NCBI GenBank assembly: GCA_934435195.1
Contig: CAKSAJ010000023.1
Coordinates: 1-43,759 of the forward strand
Reading direction: 5' to 3'
DNA from: an uncultured Schaedlerella sp.
GTDB taxonomy: Bacteria; Bacillota; Clostridia; Lachnospirales; Lachnospiraceae
Length of the DNA: 43,759 bases
Part shown: one piece after another, positions 15,214 to 22,746 of the stretch
Numbering within the stretch: position 1 is the first letter of the stretch
Layout: the number at the start of each line of letters is the position of its first letter
Program-made: the position numbers and the translations under genes
Notes under the pieces: model-generated
Databases searched by the model: none
What the model was told of the DNA's origin: nothing
Seen by the model: only the letters and a program-made list of their open reading frames with translations

Positions 15214-17067
15214 ATGCAAGAAGTAAAATCACCAAAACGACCTATGATTTTCTATTACATCATTGCACTTGTCGCAATCCTTTGTATCAATTTTCTTCTC
15301 CTTCCTGCACTGGAACAGCGTCAGGTCAAGGAAGTAGATTACGGCACATTTATGACAATGATTGATGAAAAACAAATCGATTCTGTAAACATCGAATCAA
15401 ACCAAATCATATTTACAGATAAATCAGGAGATACAGTATATAAAACTGGGATTATTGAAGATCCAGATCTCGTAACCCGGCTTCACGAATCCGGTGCTAA
15501 ATTTTCATCCGAAATCATTGAGCCGACATCTCCAATTATTAGTTTTTTTATGGCCTGTCTTCTTCCAATGTTGATCATGATTGCACTTGGACAATGGCTG
15601 TCCAAAAAAATGCTGTCTAAGATGGGTGGCGGAATGAATTCCATGCAATTTGGTATGGGTGGAAAGAGTAATGCAAAAGTATATGTCAAATCTTCCAGTG
15701 GTATTAAATTTTCTGATGTTGCCGGTGAAGACGAAGCAAAAGAGCTTTTATCTGAATTAGTAGATTACTTACACACCCCGGAAAAATATCGTGAAATCGG
15801 TGCCTCTATGCCAAAAGGTGCGCTGTTAGTAGGCCCTCCTGGAACCGGTAAAACATTACTTGCCAAAGCAGTTGCCGGTGAAGCCAATGTTCCCTTCTTC
15901 TCTATTTCAGGTTCTGAATTTGTTGAGATGTTCGTTGGTATGGGAGCTGCCAAGGTGCGTGATCTTTTCAAACAGGCAAATGAAAAAGCTCCTTGTATTG
16001 TATTTATAGATGAGATTGATGCGATTGGAAAGAAACGTAACGGACAAATGTCCGGAAACGATGAGCGTGAACAGACTTTAAATCAGTTACTTACTGAGAT
16101 GGATGGATTCGACGGCTCTAAGGGAGTTGTTATTCTTGCCGCAACAAACCAGCCAGATTCTCTCGACCCTGCTCTCCTTCGTCCAGGACGTTTTGACCGT
16201 CGTATTCCGGTCGAACTCCCTGACCTGCAAGGACGTATTGATATTTTGAAGGTACATGCCAAGAAGATTCGGGTTGGAGATAACGTCGATTATGCTGCTG
16301 TTGCCAAAGCCGCTGCAGGCGCCTCCGGTGCTGAACTTGCCAATATTGTAAATGAAGCTGCCCTTCGTGCTGTCCGTGACAATCGTAAGTTCGTCACACA
16401 GGCAGATATGGAAGAAAGTGTAGAAGTTGTTATTGCCGGATATCAAAAGAAAAACCGGGTTCTCTCCAATAAAGAAAAACTCGTTGTATCTTATCACGAA
16501 GTCGGTCACGCACTTGTCGCTGCGAAACAGACAGAATCTGCTCCGGTGCACAAAATCACCATTATTCCAAGAACTTCCGGTGCTCTTGGATATACGATGC
16601 AGGTTGAAGACGGAGAACATTTCCTTATGACAAAGGAAGAACTGGAGAATAAAATTGCAACATTTACCGGCGGACGAGCTGCGGAAGAACTGATCTTCCA
16701 TCAGATCACAACGGGTGCTTCCAACGATATTGAACAGGCCACGAAACTTGCTAAAGCAATGATTACCCGTTATGGTATGAATGAAGAATTCGATATGGTT
16801 GCAATGGAAACCGTGACCAACCAATATCTCGGTGGTGACAGTTCTATGACTTGTTCACTCGAAACGCAAACCGAAATTGACAAAAAAGTCCGCGATCTTG
16901 TAAAATTGCAACATTCAAAAGCTTATAAAATACTTGAAGATAATGTTGGTAAATTACATGAACTGGCTCAGTATCTGTATGAACATGAAACGATTACCGG
17001 CGAAGAATTTATGGAGATTTTAAATAAACCGGTCGAGATTCCTGTGAAAGAGGCTGACGAAGCATAA
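15214..17067 (+). CDS. ftsH: ATP-dependent zinc metalloprotease FtsH
   Basis: A 617-residue membrane protease that degrades membrane and regulatory proteins. Two transmembrane helices (about 11-33 and 107-126) flank an external domain. Then come the AAA+ module with Walker A GPPGTGKT (207-214), Walker B IVFIDEID, the SRH region (LLRPGRFDRR), and the zinc protease motif HEVGH (428-432; the common form is HEAGH). The start at 15214 follows AAGGAG; a longer frame from 15142 lacks a proper site. Length matches the family. It is monocistronic, with a hairpin downstream. Confidence 0.96.
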   Translation: MQEVKSPKRPMIFYYIIALVAILCINFLLLPALEQRQVKEVDYGTFMTMIDEKQIDSVNIESNQIIFTDKSGDTVYKTGIIEDPDLVTRLHESGAKFSSEIIEPTSPIISFFMACLLPMLIMIALGQWLSKKMLSKMGGGMNSMQFGMGGKSNAKVYVKSSSGIKFSDVAGEDEAKELLSELVDYLHTPEKYREIGASMPKGALLVGPPGTGKTLLAKAVAGEANVPFFSISGSEFVEMFVGMGAAKVRDLFKQANEKAPCIVFIDEIDAIGKKRNGQMSGNDEREQTLNQLLTEMDGFDGSKGVVILAATNQPDSLDPALLRPGRFDRRIPVELPDLQGRIDILKVHAKKIRVGDNVDYAAVAKAAAGASGAELANIVNEAALRAVRDNRKFVTQADMEESVEVVIAGYQKKNRVLSNKEKLVVSYHEVGHALVAAKQTESAPVHKITIIPRTSGALGYTMQVEDGEHFLMTKEELENKIATFTGGRAAEELIFHQITTGASNDIEQATKLAKAMITRYGMNEEFDMVAMETVTNQYLGGDSSMTCSLETQTEIDKKVRDLVKLQHSKAYKILEDNVGKLHELAQYLYEHETITGEEFMEILNKPVEIPVKEADEA

Positions 17068-17082
17068 CATTTTTTATTAAAA

Positions 17083-17110
17083 GAAGCTCATGGCTCAAAC
17101 CATGGGCTTC
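17083..17110 (+). terminator. Hairpin after ftsH
   Basis: GAAGCTCATGG (17083-17093) pairs with CCATGGGCTTC (17100-17110) around a 6-base loop, with one G-U pair. The following CTTAATT is a poor T tract, so it may be a weak terminator or an RNA 3' end hairpin. Confidence 0.6.
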
Positions 17111-17123
17111 CTTAATTCCAATG

Positions 17124-17180
17124 CCTATACCTTCGCAATGTGTTTAATTCATCTTTTTTGTTTGTAATTCTGTGGAAAAC
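17124..17180. repeat. Dispersed intergenic repeat, copy 1
   Basis: The 22-bp block that begins CCTATACCTTCGCAATGTGT (17124-17145) and the following TCATCTTTTTTGTT and AATTCTGT recur at 21258-21322. The second copy has an extra 12 bases between the blocks. Both copies lie just after the 3' ends of minus-strand genes. Confidence 0.8.
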
Positions 17181-18154
17181 TATAATTCTAACAACTTCTT
17201 ATCTAGTTCTTCTAATTTATCCTGCGATAAAAGTTTCTGGTTTTTATTTAATTTTCTAGGTGTTAGCCAATCTCTTACAAATACCGGAAGTTCTTCATCT
17301 AACATTGGCAAGTATGTCAATACGATTGCTTTTGTTTCCGGTGTTTTCAGCAACTCGCATATTCTTGTGTCTATACTATACTTACCGTCTCTTCCGTCGT
17401 TGACACCATATACTGTAAACTCACCCAGCATTTCCTTCAGCCACCTCACACTCAGTTGAAACCATTGTGCGACATCTGAGTTTACCCTATTTTTATCTCC
17501 CACACTGGTTAATGGCTTTGCGAGTGAAAATCCATGTTCACCTTTTCTGAAAATATGAACTTCAAATTCCACATTTTTCTGCTCCAGGTATTGTGCAAAC
17601 GCCAGAATATGTTTCGGTGGTGTTACCTTATCGTCTCTTGTTCCAAACAGAAATGTCGGCGGCGTTTTCTCGTCTATACATTCTACGATATCCGGACACT
17701 CCAAAGCACGTAATTCACTGTGAAGGATTCCCGGATATCCCAATAGTAATACATCTGGTCGTTGTGGACCATGTGTTGCTGTTGCAGCCGCAAGATGTGC
17801 TCCGCCTGAAAATCCGAGCAATGCTAACTGTCCTTCTCCAATGCAATACTCTTCTCTGCATGTGCGAATCCACTCCAATGCTTTTTGTGCATCTAACATT
17901 GGATCTTCAATCGTAGCATCTTCCTTATCTGTCACTGTTGTATATTTTAATGTAAATGCCTGATAGCCTTCTGCAAGATATGCCAGTGCAATTGGTTCTG
18001 ATTCTAAAAAGCTGCACATTCTAAATCCACCACCCGGAAATATTAAAATTGCCGGATATTCCTTGATATTGTCCGTCTCATCATGTAATTCGTGCAGATA
18101 TCCTGTTAATTCCGCATATTCACTTAATTTTTTCTTGATTATTCTCATGTCCAT
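17180..18154 (-). CDS. Alpha/beta-hydrolase esterase with C-terminal extension
   Basis: The protein has 324 residues. The core (1-245) is an acetyl-esterase-type alpha/beta hydrolase: oxyanion stretch FPGGGF, nucleophile in GFSGGAH, acid in GTRDDKVTP and His in GEHGFSLA. About 75 extra C-terminal residues (MLGEFTVYGVNDG to the end) are charged and helical and not part of the usual esterase. It is related to the esterase at 26078-27133. Two starts are possible (18154 or 18148; the second is better spaced from AAAAGG). It lies 46 bp after the AtuA gene and could be in the same operon. The substrate, perhaps an acetylated sugar or a short acyl ester, is unknown. Confidence 0.85.
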   Translation of the reverse strand: MDMRIIKKKLSEYAELTGYLHELHDETDNIKEYPAILIFPGGGFRMCSFLESEPIALAYLAEGYQAFTLKYTTVTDKEDATIEDPMLDAQKALEWIRTCREEYCIGEGQLALLGFSGGAHLAAATATHGPQRPDVLLLGYPGILHSELRALECPDIVECIDEKTPPTFLFGTRDDKVTPPKHILAFAQYLEQKNVEFEVHIFRKGEHGFSLAKPLTSVGDKNRVNSDVAQWFQLSVRWLKEMLGEFTVYGVNDGRDGKYSIDTRICELLKTPETKAIVLTYLPMLDEELPVFVRDWLTPRKLNKNQKLLSQDKLEELDKKLLEL

Positions 18155-18200
18155 TTTCCTTTTCTATAGCTACTTATTGCGTTTGCAAATGTAAGGAGTT

Positions 18201-19571
18201 CTACTTCTTGCAATCCCCTGTTTCCAAATATTCTACCTGATACTGAATCGCCTCTCTTGGAACAAATATGGAACAAATCGAAACGATTTCCTTCACGCTT
18301 TTTTCTGCCCCGCCGCCTCCGGCCGGACCATTTGTATAAAGAGCTTCCACTTCATTTGCAAGCAATTCTGCCTGTAAACGTTCGATTGCTCTTCCACTTA
18401 TATGTAATCTCACTTCCGTCGGCGTTCCGGTATTCATTTTTGATGTCAACAAATCTCCATACAAGGAATTATATCCTATAAAATCTGCCCGATATTCCTC
18501 TAACCGGATTCCGGTCAATTCAATTCTTTTTTCTATAATATCAGCAGCCATACGAGCTCGTTCCAGTGCGGTCTCACCTCCATAGGAAATCTCGCCTTCA
18601 CCGATAAAGCAATCTTTATATCCAACACTTACCTTCAAAGTCTCCGGTCGTCCATGGGTTGTCGCATTTCGTGCCAGAACTCTATTTTCCCCTACTTGTG
18701 TAAATACCACATTTGAAAAATCTGCTGTTGCATCCGGCGTCAGATATGCCTTCGGATTATGAATCTCATATATCGTCTGTTCTTTACATGTATCTACACT
18801 TACAAGTCCCCCAGTTCCTTCTACTTTTGTTACAACAAAGCTTCCATCTTCGCTGACTTCTATCAATGGAAATCCCAATTTGTACAAATCCGGCACATCC
18901 TTCACTCCAGGATCCGCATAATAGCCTCCTGTTACCTGTCCGGCACATTCCAGTAAATGTCCGACCAACACAGCCTGTCCCATTTGATCTGGATTATTCT
19001 CTAAATCCCACCCAAATTCATGTACAAGTGGTCCAATCGAAAGAGCCGGGTCAGATACTCGCCCTGTTATTACAATATCTGCCTGACCGGCTAATGCTTC
19101 TTGAATTCCTTCCGAACCCATATATACATTTGCCGAAATCAAAGAATCTCTTAATTCTTCCAGTTGCTTTTCGTTTTCCAAAACAGTATTACCCATATAT
19201 TGCTCTAACTTATCTGTTATATCATCCCCTGTTACACAGGCTATTTTTAATCCAGAAATTCCTAGTTCTTCTGCAATTTTTTTGGTCTGTCTTGCAGCCG
19301 CCTTTGGATTTGCCGCACCCATGTTTGTAATCATCTTTACATGATTGTGGAACAACAAAGGTAATATCTTTTTCATGCGATATTCTAACAACTGATTATA
19401 CCCTTTTTCCGAGTCTTTCTCTTTGTCCTGCTGTCCAATTGCAACTGTTCTTTCTGCAAGGCATTCAAATATAATATAATCTAAATTTCCTTTTTCAATC
19501 AATTCCATTGCGGGCTCAATCCGGTCTCCTGCATAACCTGCTCCACTTCCAATTCGAATTGTCTTCATCAC
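18201..19571 (-). CDS. AtuA-family (DUF1446) protein, large part
   Basis: A 456-residue protein of the family named after AtuA of acyclic terpene utilisation: RIGSGAGYAGDRIEPA at the start, MITNMGAANPKAAARQT, IVITGRVSDPALSIGPLVHEFGWD, ATTHGRPETLKVSVGY and a glycine-rich NGPAGGGGAEKS near the end. The biochemical activity of the family is not established. In longer homologues a small C-terminal domain is fused; here it is encoded by the separate gene just upstream, which overlaps this one (GTG at 19571 or ATG at 19568). The protein probably acts together with that partner in acyl-CoA or carboxylate breakdown; this is inference. Confidence 0.88.
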   Translation of the reverse strand: MMKTIRIGSGAGYAGDRIEPAMELIEKGNLDYIIFECLAERTVAIGQQDKEKDSEKGYNQLLEYRMKKILPLLFHNHVKMITNMGAANPKAAARQTKKIAEELGISGLKIACVTGDDITDKLEQYMGNTVLENEKQLEELRDSLISANVYMGSEGIQEALAGQADIVITGRVSDPALSIGPLVHEFGWDLENNPDQMGQAVLVGHLLECAGQVTGGYYADPGVKDVPDLYKLGFPLIEVSEDGSFVVTKVEGTGGLVSVDTCKEQTIYEIHNPKAYLTPDATADFSNVVFTQVGENRVLARNATTHGRPETLKVSVGYKDCFIGEGEISYGGETALERARMAADIIEKRIELTGIRLEEYRADFIGYNSLYGDLLTSKMNTGTPTEVRLHISGRAIERLQAELLANEVEALYTNGPAGGGGAEKSVKEIVSICSIFVPREAIQYQVEYLETGDCKK

Positions 19572-19873
19572 TTATCAACCTCCATTTCCAATAATGCCAT
19601 TCCCAATGTTTTACCATGTCGGTCAATTGCCAGCGAGCGTGTTACCCCGCCTCCTAACGTATGGTATAGCACAAAATTCAATGCGTGTAACCCGTCCAGT
19701 TCATACCGGACAACTTCTCCTTTACATATGTCTTTAAAGTATTCTTTTACAACTTCTTCGGTTAATTGCTCCTTTAAAAATCCGTAGTCCGCTTCGTCAT
19801 ATGGGATTACAGAAATATTGGAGATATCTCCTTTATCTCCAGTTCTTGAATGTGCGATTTCTCTTAATTTCAT
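19568..19873 (-). CDS. AtuA-family small partner protein
   Basis: This 101-residue protein matches the C-terminal domain of long AtuA-family proteins: LREIAHSRTGDKGDISNISVIPYD at the start (RxGDKG is the mark of the domain) and LHALNFVLYHTLGGGVTRSLAID. The ATG at 19873 has GGAGGCGGCAAG upstream; the open frame extends 17 codons further but without the conserved start. Its stop overlaps the start of the large part, so the two are coupled and likely form a complex. Confidence 0.85.
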   Translation of the reverse strand: MKLREIAHSRTGDKGDISNISVIPYDEADYGFLKEQLTEEVVKEYFKDICKGEVVRYELDGLHALNFVLYHTLGGGVTRSLAIDRHGKTLGMALLEMEVDK

Positions 19874-20000
19874 CTTGCCGCCTCCATACTTTTTTGATAC
19901 TGCAGCCTCCAGAATTTTCATCATCGAATTTTTCTGTCCTCAAACAGTAACATTTTCTTTCTATCCATAATCTTATCAAGCTACTGGATTTACACAATAA

Positions 20001-20042
20001 AATGAGCAATAATTTCTAAAATTTTAGAAATTATTGCTCATT
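20001..20042 (-). terminator. 42-bp perfect palindrome, terminator of the PAS-Fis gene
   Basis: Arms of 21 bp (20001-20021 and 20022-20042, left arm begins AATGAGCAATAATT) are perfect complements with no spacer. The palindrome begins 1 base after the PAS-Fis stop, and the minus strand continues with TTTTATTG. It most likely ends that transcript before the AtuA genes. Confidence 0.8.
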
Positions 20043-20043
20043 C

Positions 20044-20529
20044 TTAATCTTCTTTTATTTTATTGTATAAAGTTGCAAGAGATATTCCCAACTGTACCGC
20101 GGCCTTTTTCTTACCTTCTACGCCTCCACCGCAATATGCAATTTCTGCCAGGATTTCTTCTCGCTCAAATTTACGAACCCGCTCCGCCAACGTCTCCGTT
20201 TTCTGTTTTACTTTTAACTGATGCTGTGCAAGTGTTGTAACAATAGAAATCGTTCCGTTCGGGATATTGCCTTCCTTAATAGGATAAACACTTGCAAAAT
20301 ACTCTTGATTTCCTTCCGTTCGTACAATTCCCTCTATCGGTATCTGTGTTTGAATCACCTGTGGAACCATTGCATGCTTTCGATACTTGGTAATCTCTTC
20401 TCCCTGAACCTCCTCAAGCCGCTTCCCGATGAATTCACCATATGCATCATTAAAATATACAATTCTGGCATTTCTATTACAAATCAAGATGCCTTGCTGT
20501 AATGATTGTAAAATTGTTCTCGCATGCAT
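20044..20529 (-). CDS. PAS-domain regulator with Fis-type HTH, no AAA+ domain
   Basis: A 161-residue protein. Residues 5-105 form a PAS domain (LQQGILICNRNARIVYFNDAYGEFIGK, given by its parts ILICNRN and FNDAYGEFIG; TISIVTTLAQHQL). Residues 115-161 form a Fis-type helix-turn-helix (EREEILAEIAYCGG, KKAAVQLGISLATLYNKIK). Sigma-54 activators have an AAA+ domain between such parts; here it is missing. So it cannot drive sigma-54 open-complex formation and must act as a simple DNA-binding regulator. It lies directly upstream of the AtuA genes in the same orientation, separated by a terminator, and is a good candidate for their regulator. Confidence 0.85.
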   Translation of the reverse strand: MHARTILQSLQQGILICNRNARIVYFNDAYGEFIGKRLEEVQGEEITKYRKHAMVPQVIQTQIPIEGIVRTEGNQEYFASVYPIKEGNIPNGTISIVTTLAQHQLKVKQKTETLAERVRKFEREEILAEIAYCGGGVEGKKKAAVQLGISLATLYNKIKED

Positions 20530-20570
20530 GCCTCCTATTATACCCTTCCTATGATTTCTGTTCTATGTTG

Positions 20571-20780
20571 TCACATATATACGTATCTTTCCTCCGGCTG
20601 TGGAACCTTTCTCCCTAAATTTCTCGCAGTTTCAACCCACTCTGAAACAATTTGTTCTGCATTTTTTAATGCTTCTGCTTCCGTCATCCCATCCGCCATG
20701 CATCCAGGTAATTCTGGAACTTCTACAATAAATTTATGCTCTTCCTCTGACCAATAAATAACTTGCTTATATTTATTCAA
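20571..20780 (-). CDS. hicB: HicB-type antitoxin
   Basis: This 69-residue protein has the HicB partial RNase H-like fold: KQVIYWSEEEHKFIVEVPELPGCMADGMT, given by the parts YWSEEEHKFIVEVPELPGC and ADGMTEAEALKNAEQIV. It is the short form without a C-terminal DNA-binding domain. It follows the HicA gene by 2 bp. It should bind and block HicA. Confidence 0.88.
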   Translation of the reverse strand: MNKYKQVIYWSEEEHKFIVEVPELPGCMADGMTEAEALKNAEQIVSEWVETARNLGRKVPQPEERYVYM

Positions 20781-20782
20781 TT

Positions 20783-21031
20783 TCAGACCTCCATTTTATA
20801 TTTTAATATAATACATCTCACCTGCTTAACTTGATACGCTTTTGCTTTATTTCCTTCCGGTTGAATATTAATAATTTCAGCAATTCCATTTTTATAATAT
20901 ATATAATGGTCTCCTTTTATTCTACACTGAAATCCTAAAACAGCCAATAGTTTTTGCAAATCTAAAAACGAAATATTCTTATCCCTTGTTCCACACATTA
21001 CCGCAATCAATATTTTATCTACTGTTGGCAA
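20783..21031 (-). CDS. hicA: HicA-type mRNA interferase toxin
   Basis: An 82-residue protein with the dsRBD-like HicA core: LLAVLGFQCRIKGDHYIYYK, with the catalytic His in GDHYIYYK, followed by INIQPEGNKAKAYQVKQVR. The toxin cleaves mRNA. The start is probably TTG at 21031, 6 bases after GGAGGGG; the open frame reaches further up, but no RBS supports it. The order toxin-antitoxin and the 2-bp gap are typical of hicAB. Confidence 0.87.
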   Translation of the reverse strand: MPTVDKILIAVMCGTRDKNISFLDLQKLLAVLGFQCRIKGDHYIYYKNGIAEIINIQPEGNKAKAYQVKQVRCIILKYKMEV

Positions 21032-21359
21032 TTTATCCCCTCCTATTAAATTGTTTTTGCGTTGATTTTTGCATTTTGGATTTGTTATTGAACTCAAGTT
21101 CTTAAAAAACTCATGTTTTATTCTGAAGTGAATATAGATAACTGTACGGAATGAGAACTTATAAAATTCAAATCCTCATCCCGCACCTTAGACTTTCAAG
21201 AGTCTTAACTAATCGATTAATTTTTAGAAATGAGTATAGATATAGATTAAACTATCACCTATACCTTCGCAATGTGTTTCTTGTCGATAACTCATCTTTT
21301 TTGTTGGCAATTCTGTAGATAACTTTTGTAAAATCAGTCTCCTCTTACTCTCTGACTTA
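21032..21359. other. Intergenic region upstream of hicA
   Basis: No gene seen. It contains GAACT-CA-AGTTC (21090-21101), a possible HicAB operator, and copy 2 of the dispersed repeat near the GH43 end of the region. Confidence 0.4.
21258..21322. repeat. Dispersed intergenic repeat, copy 2
   Basis: This copy shares 22 identical bases (21258-21279) and a further block (TCATCTTTTTTGTT, then AATTCTGT) with copy 1 at 17124-17180. It lies 38 bp after the stop of the GH43 gene on the minus strand. Confidence 0.8.
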
Positions 21360-22745
21360 TTATGCCAGCATAACCTCTATAATCTCCAACTTATCTGCTT
21401 CTACAATTTCCAATTCCAGCTCATATTCCCCAGCTTCCATACATATCTCTTGATTTGTTGTATTTATAACATCCTTATTATCTGCAAGTGTTATTTCGCC
21501 TGCACATGTTCCATTCATTTTTACCTTAACTTTTCCACTGCCACGATATTTCAATGAAATTTCCTTCCACTCCTGCTCACTCTTCACATAGCGAAACATC
21601 ACTTCATCTCCCGCAGAAATATTCATCAGTACCTCTGGATATTCCTCTGCACTCTCTGCATCTTCATTGACTCCGATATACACGGAACCAGACATCTCAC
21701 ATGTCTGATATCCCATAATGACCTCGCCCGGAGCAAATGGCTCTCCGATTCCCTGCGAGGTCATCTTCACCTCCGGGATTGTGCCGTCTTCCAATATCTC
21801 TATCTTCTCGATGCAAAGTCTTCTGTGTTGCTGTACTCCTCTGCTGCAACGATGGTAAAATACATACCACTGTCCATTTACACATTCAATCGAACCATGA
21901 TTATTCCAGCTCGCCGGATCGCATCCGTCATTATCAATGATAATTCCACGATAAGTAAATGGTCCCATCGGAAACTTACTTGTAGAATATCCAAGTGACG
22001 TTGGTTTTCCTCGTTCCATATCGGCATATACATAATAATAGGTATCACCGATTTTTCTCATGGAAGAGCCTTCGTGAAAGAAATGTTCTTCCTCTGTCAC
22101 CAGATCATCTACTATCTCATCTCGATTGAAGGAAATCATATCTTCATTCAGTTTTACTCCATGTGAAAATAATTGTCCCCAATAATAATATGCCTGACCA
22201 TCATCGTCAATAAAAATTGCCGGATCGATTCCACCGCAAGGAAGCTGAATTGGATTGGTAAATGGACCCACAGGGCTATCCGACACCGCAACACCTTCAC
22301 TGTCATCCGGCATGCAGAAGTATAGATAATATTTTCCATTACGTTCCATACAATCCGGTGCAAAGAGAAGTGCCGGTTTTTCCCTTTCTTCTTTTTCTTC
22401 CTCTTCAAATTTCGCCTTCATATCGACACCATTCTCTAAGTCTCGCTGAATCATTTTCTGAATAAATGGTGTTGGATGGCTCCAATCAATTCCCGGATAT
22501 TTCGGTGCATCCGGGTTATTGAACCACGGAATCTGATTGCCGTTCAACGACTCCTCATGAATCGTCCAGTGCCCCATATCGGCTGTAGATACTACATGAT
22601 ATTTCTCACTGCAATAAACATCCTCTCTGTCATCAAAACTGCCATATACATACAACTTTCCATCCGGCATTACATGTCCCTCGCTATCCGGCACATGATA
22701 TTCCAATGGCAATATTGGATTTCGTCTGTTACTGAACTCTCTCAT
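21360..22745 (-). CDS. Glycoside hydrolase family 43-type enzyme
   Basis: A 461-residue protein with no signal peptide, so it acts in the cytoplasm on imported oligosaccharides. The five-bladed propeller (1-320) shows the GH43 marks: an Asp in EYHVPDSEG near 17-20, GGIDPAIFIDDDGQ with the second carboxylate, and the acid Glu in FFHEGSSM. The C-terminal 120 residues form a beta-rich domain like the sugar-binding or sandwich domains often attached. Likely substrates are arabinose- or xylose-containing chains. It follows GH78 by 1 bp and is in one operon with it. Confidence 0.85.
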   Translation of the reverse strand: MREFSNRRNPILPLEYHVPDSEGHVMPDGKLYVYGSFDDREDVYCSEKYHVVSTADMGHWTIHEESLNGNQIPWFNNPDAPKYPGIDWSHPTPFIQKMIQRDLENGVDMKAKFEEEEKEEREKPALLFAPDCMERNGKYYLYFCMPDDSEGVAVSDSPVGPFTNPIQLPCGGIDPAIFIDDDGQAYYYWGQLFSHGVKLNEDMISFNRDEIVDDLVTEEEHFFHEGSSMRKIGDTYYYVYADMERGKPTSLGYSTSKFPMGPFTYRGIIIDNDGCDPASWNNHGSIECVNGQWYVFYHRCSRGVQQHRRLCIEKIEILEDGTIPEVKMTSQGIGEPFAPGEVIMGYQTCEMSGSVYIGVNEDAESAEEYPEVLMNISAGDEVMFRYVKSEQEWKEISLKYRGSGKVKVKMNGTCAGEITLADNKDVINTTNQEICMEAGEYELELEIVEADKLEIIEVMLA

Positions 22746-22746
22746 A

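Noticed and set aside
16087..16824. 245-codon minus-strand frame opposite ftsH
   Set aside because: It is the antisense shadow of the highly conserved AAA+ and protease region of FtsH; no RBS or family features.
19874..20000. Sigma-54 promoter between the PAS-Fis gene and the AtuA genes
   Set aside because: No TGGCAC-N5-TTGCA pattern was found, and the PAS-Fis protein lacks the AAA+ domain needed for sigma-54 activation.
21280..21330. DnaA-box-like sequences (TTATCTACA, TTATCGACA on the minus strand) in the dispersed repeat
   Set aside because: Only two imperfect boxes, no AT-rich unwinding region with dnaA or dnaN genes nearby. Chance matches within the repeat are more likely.
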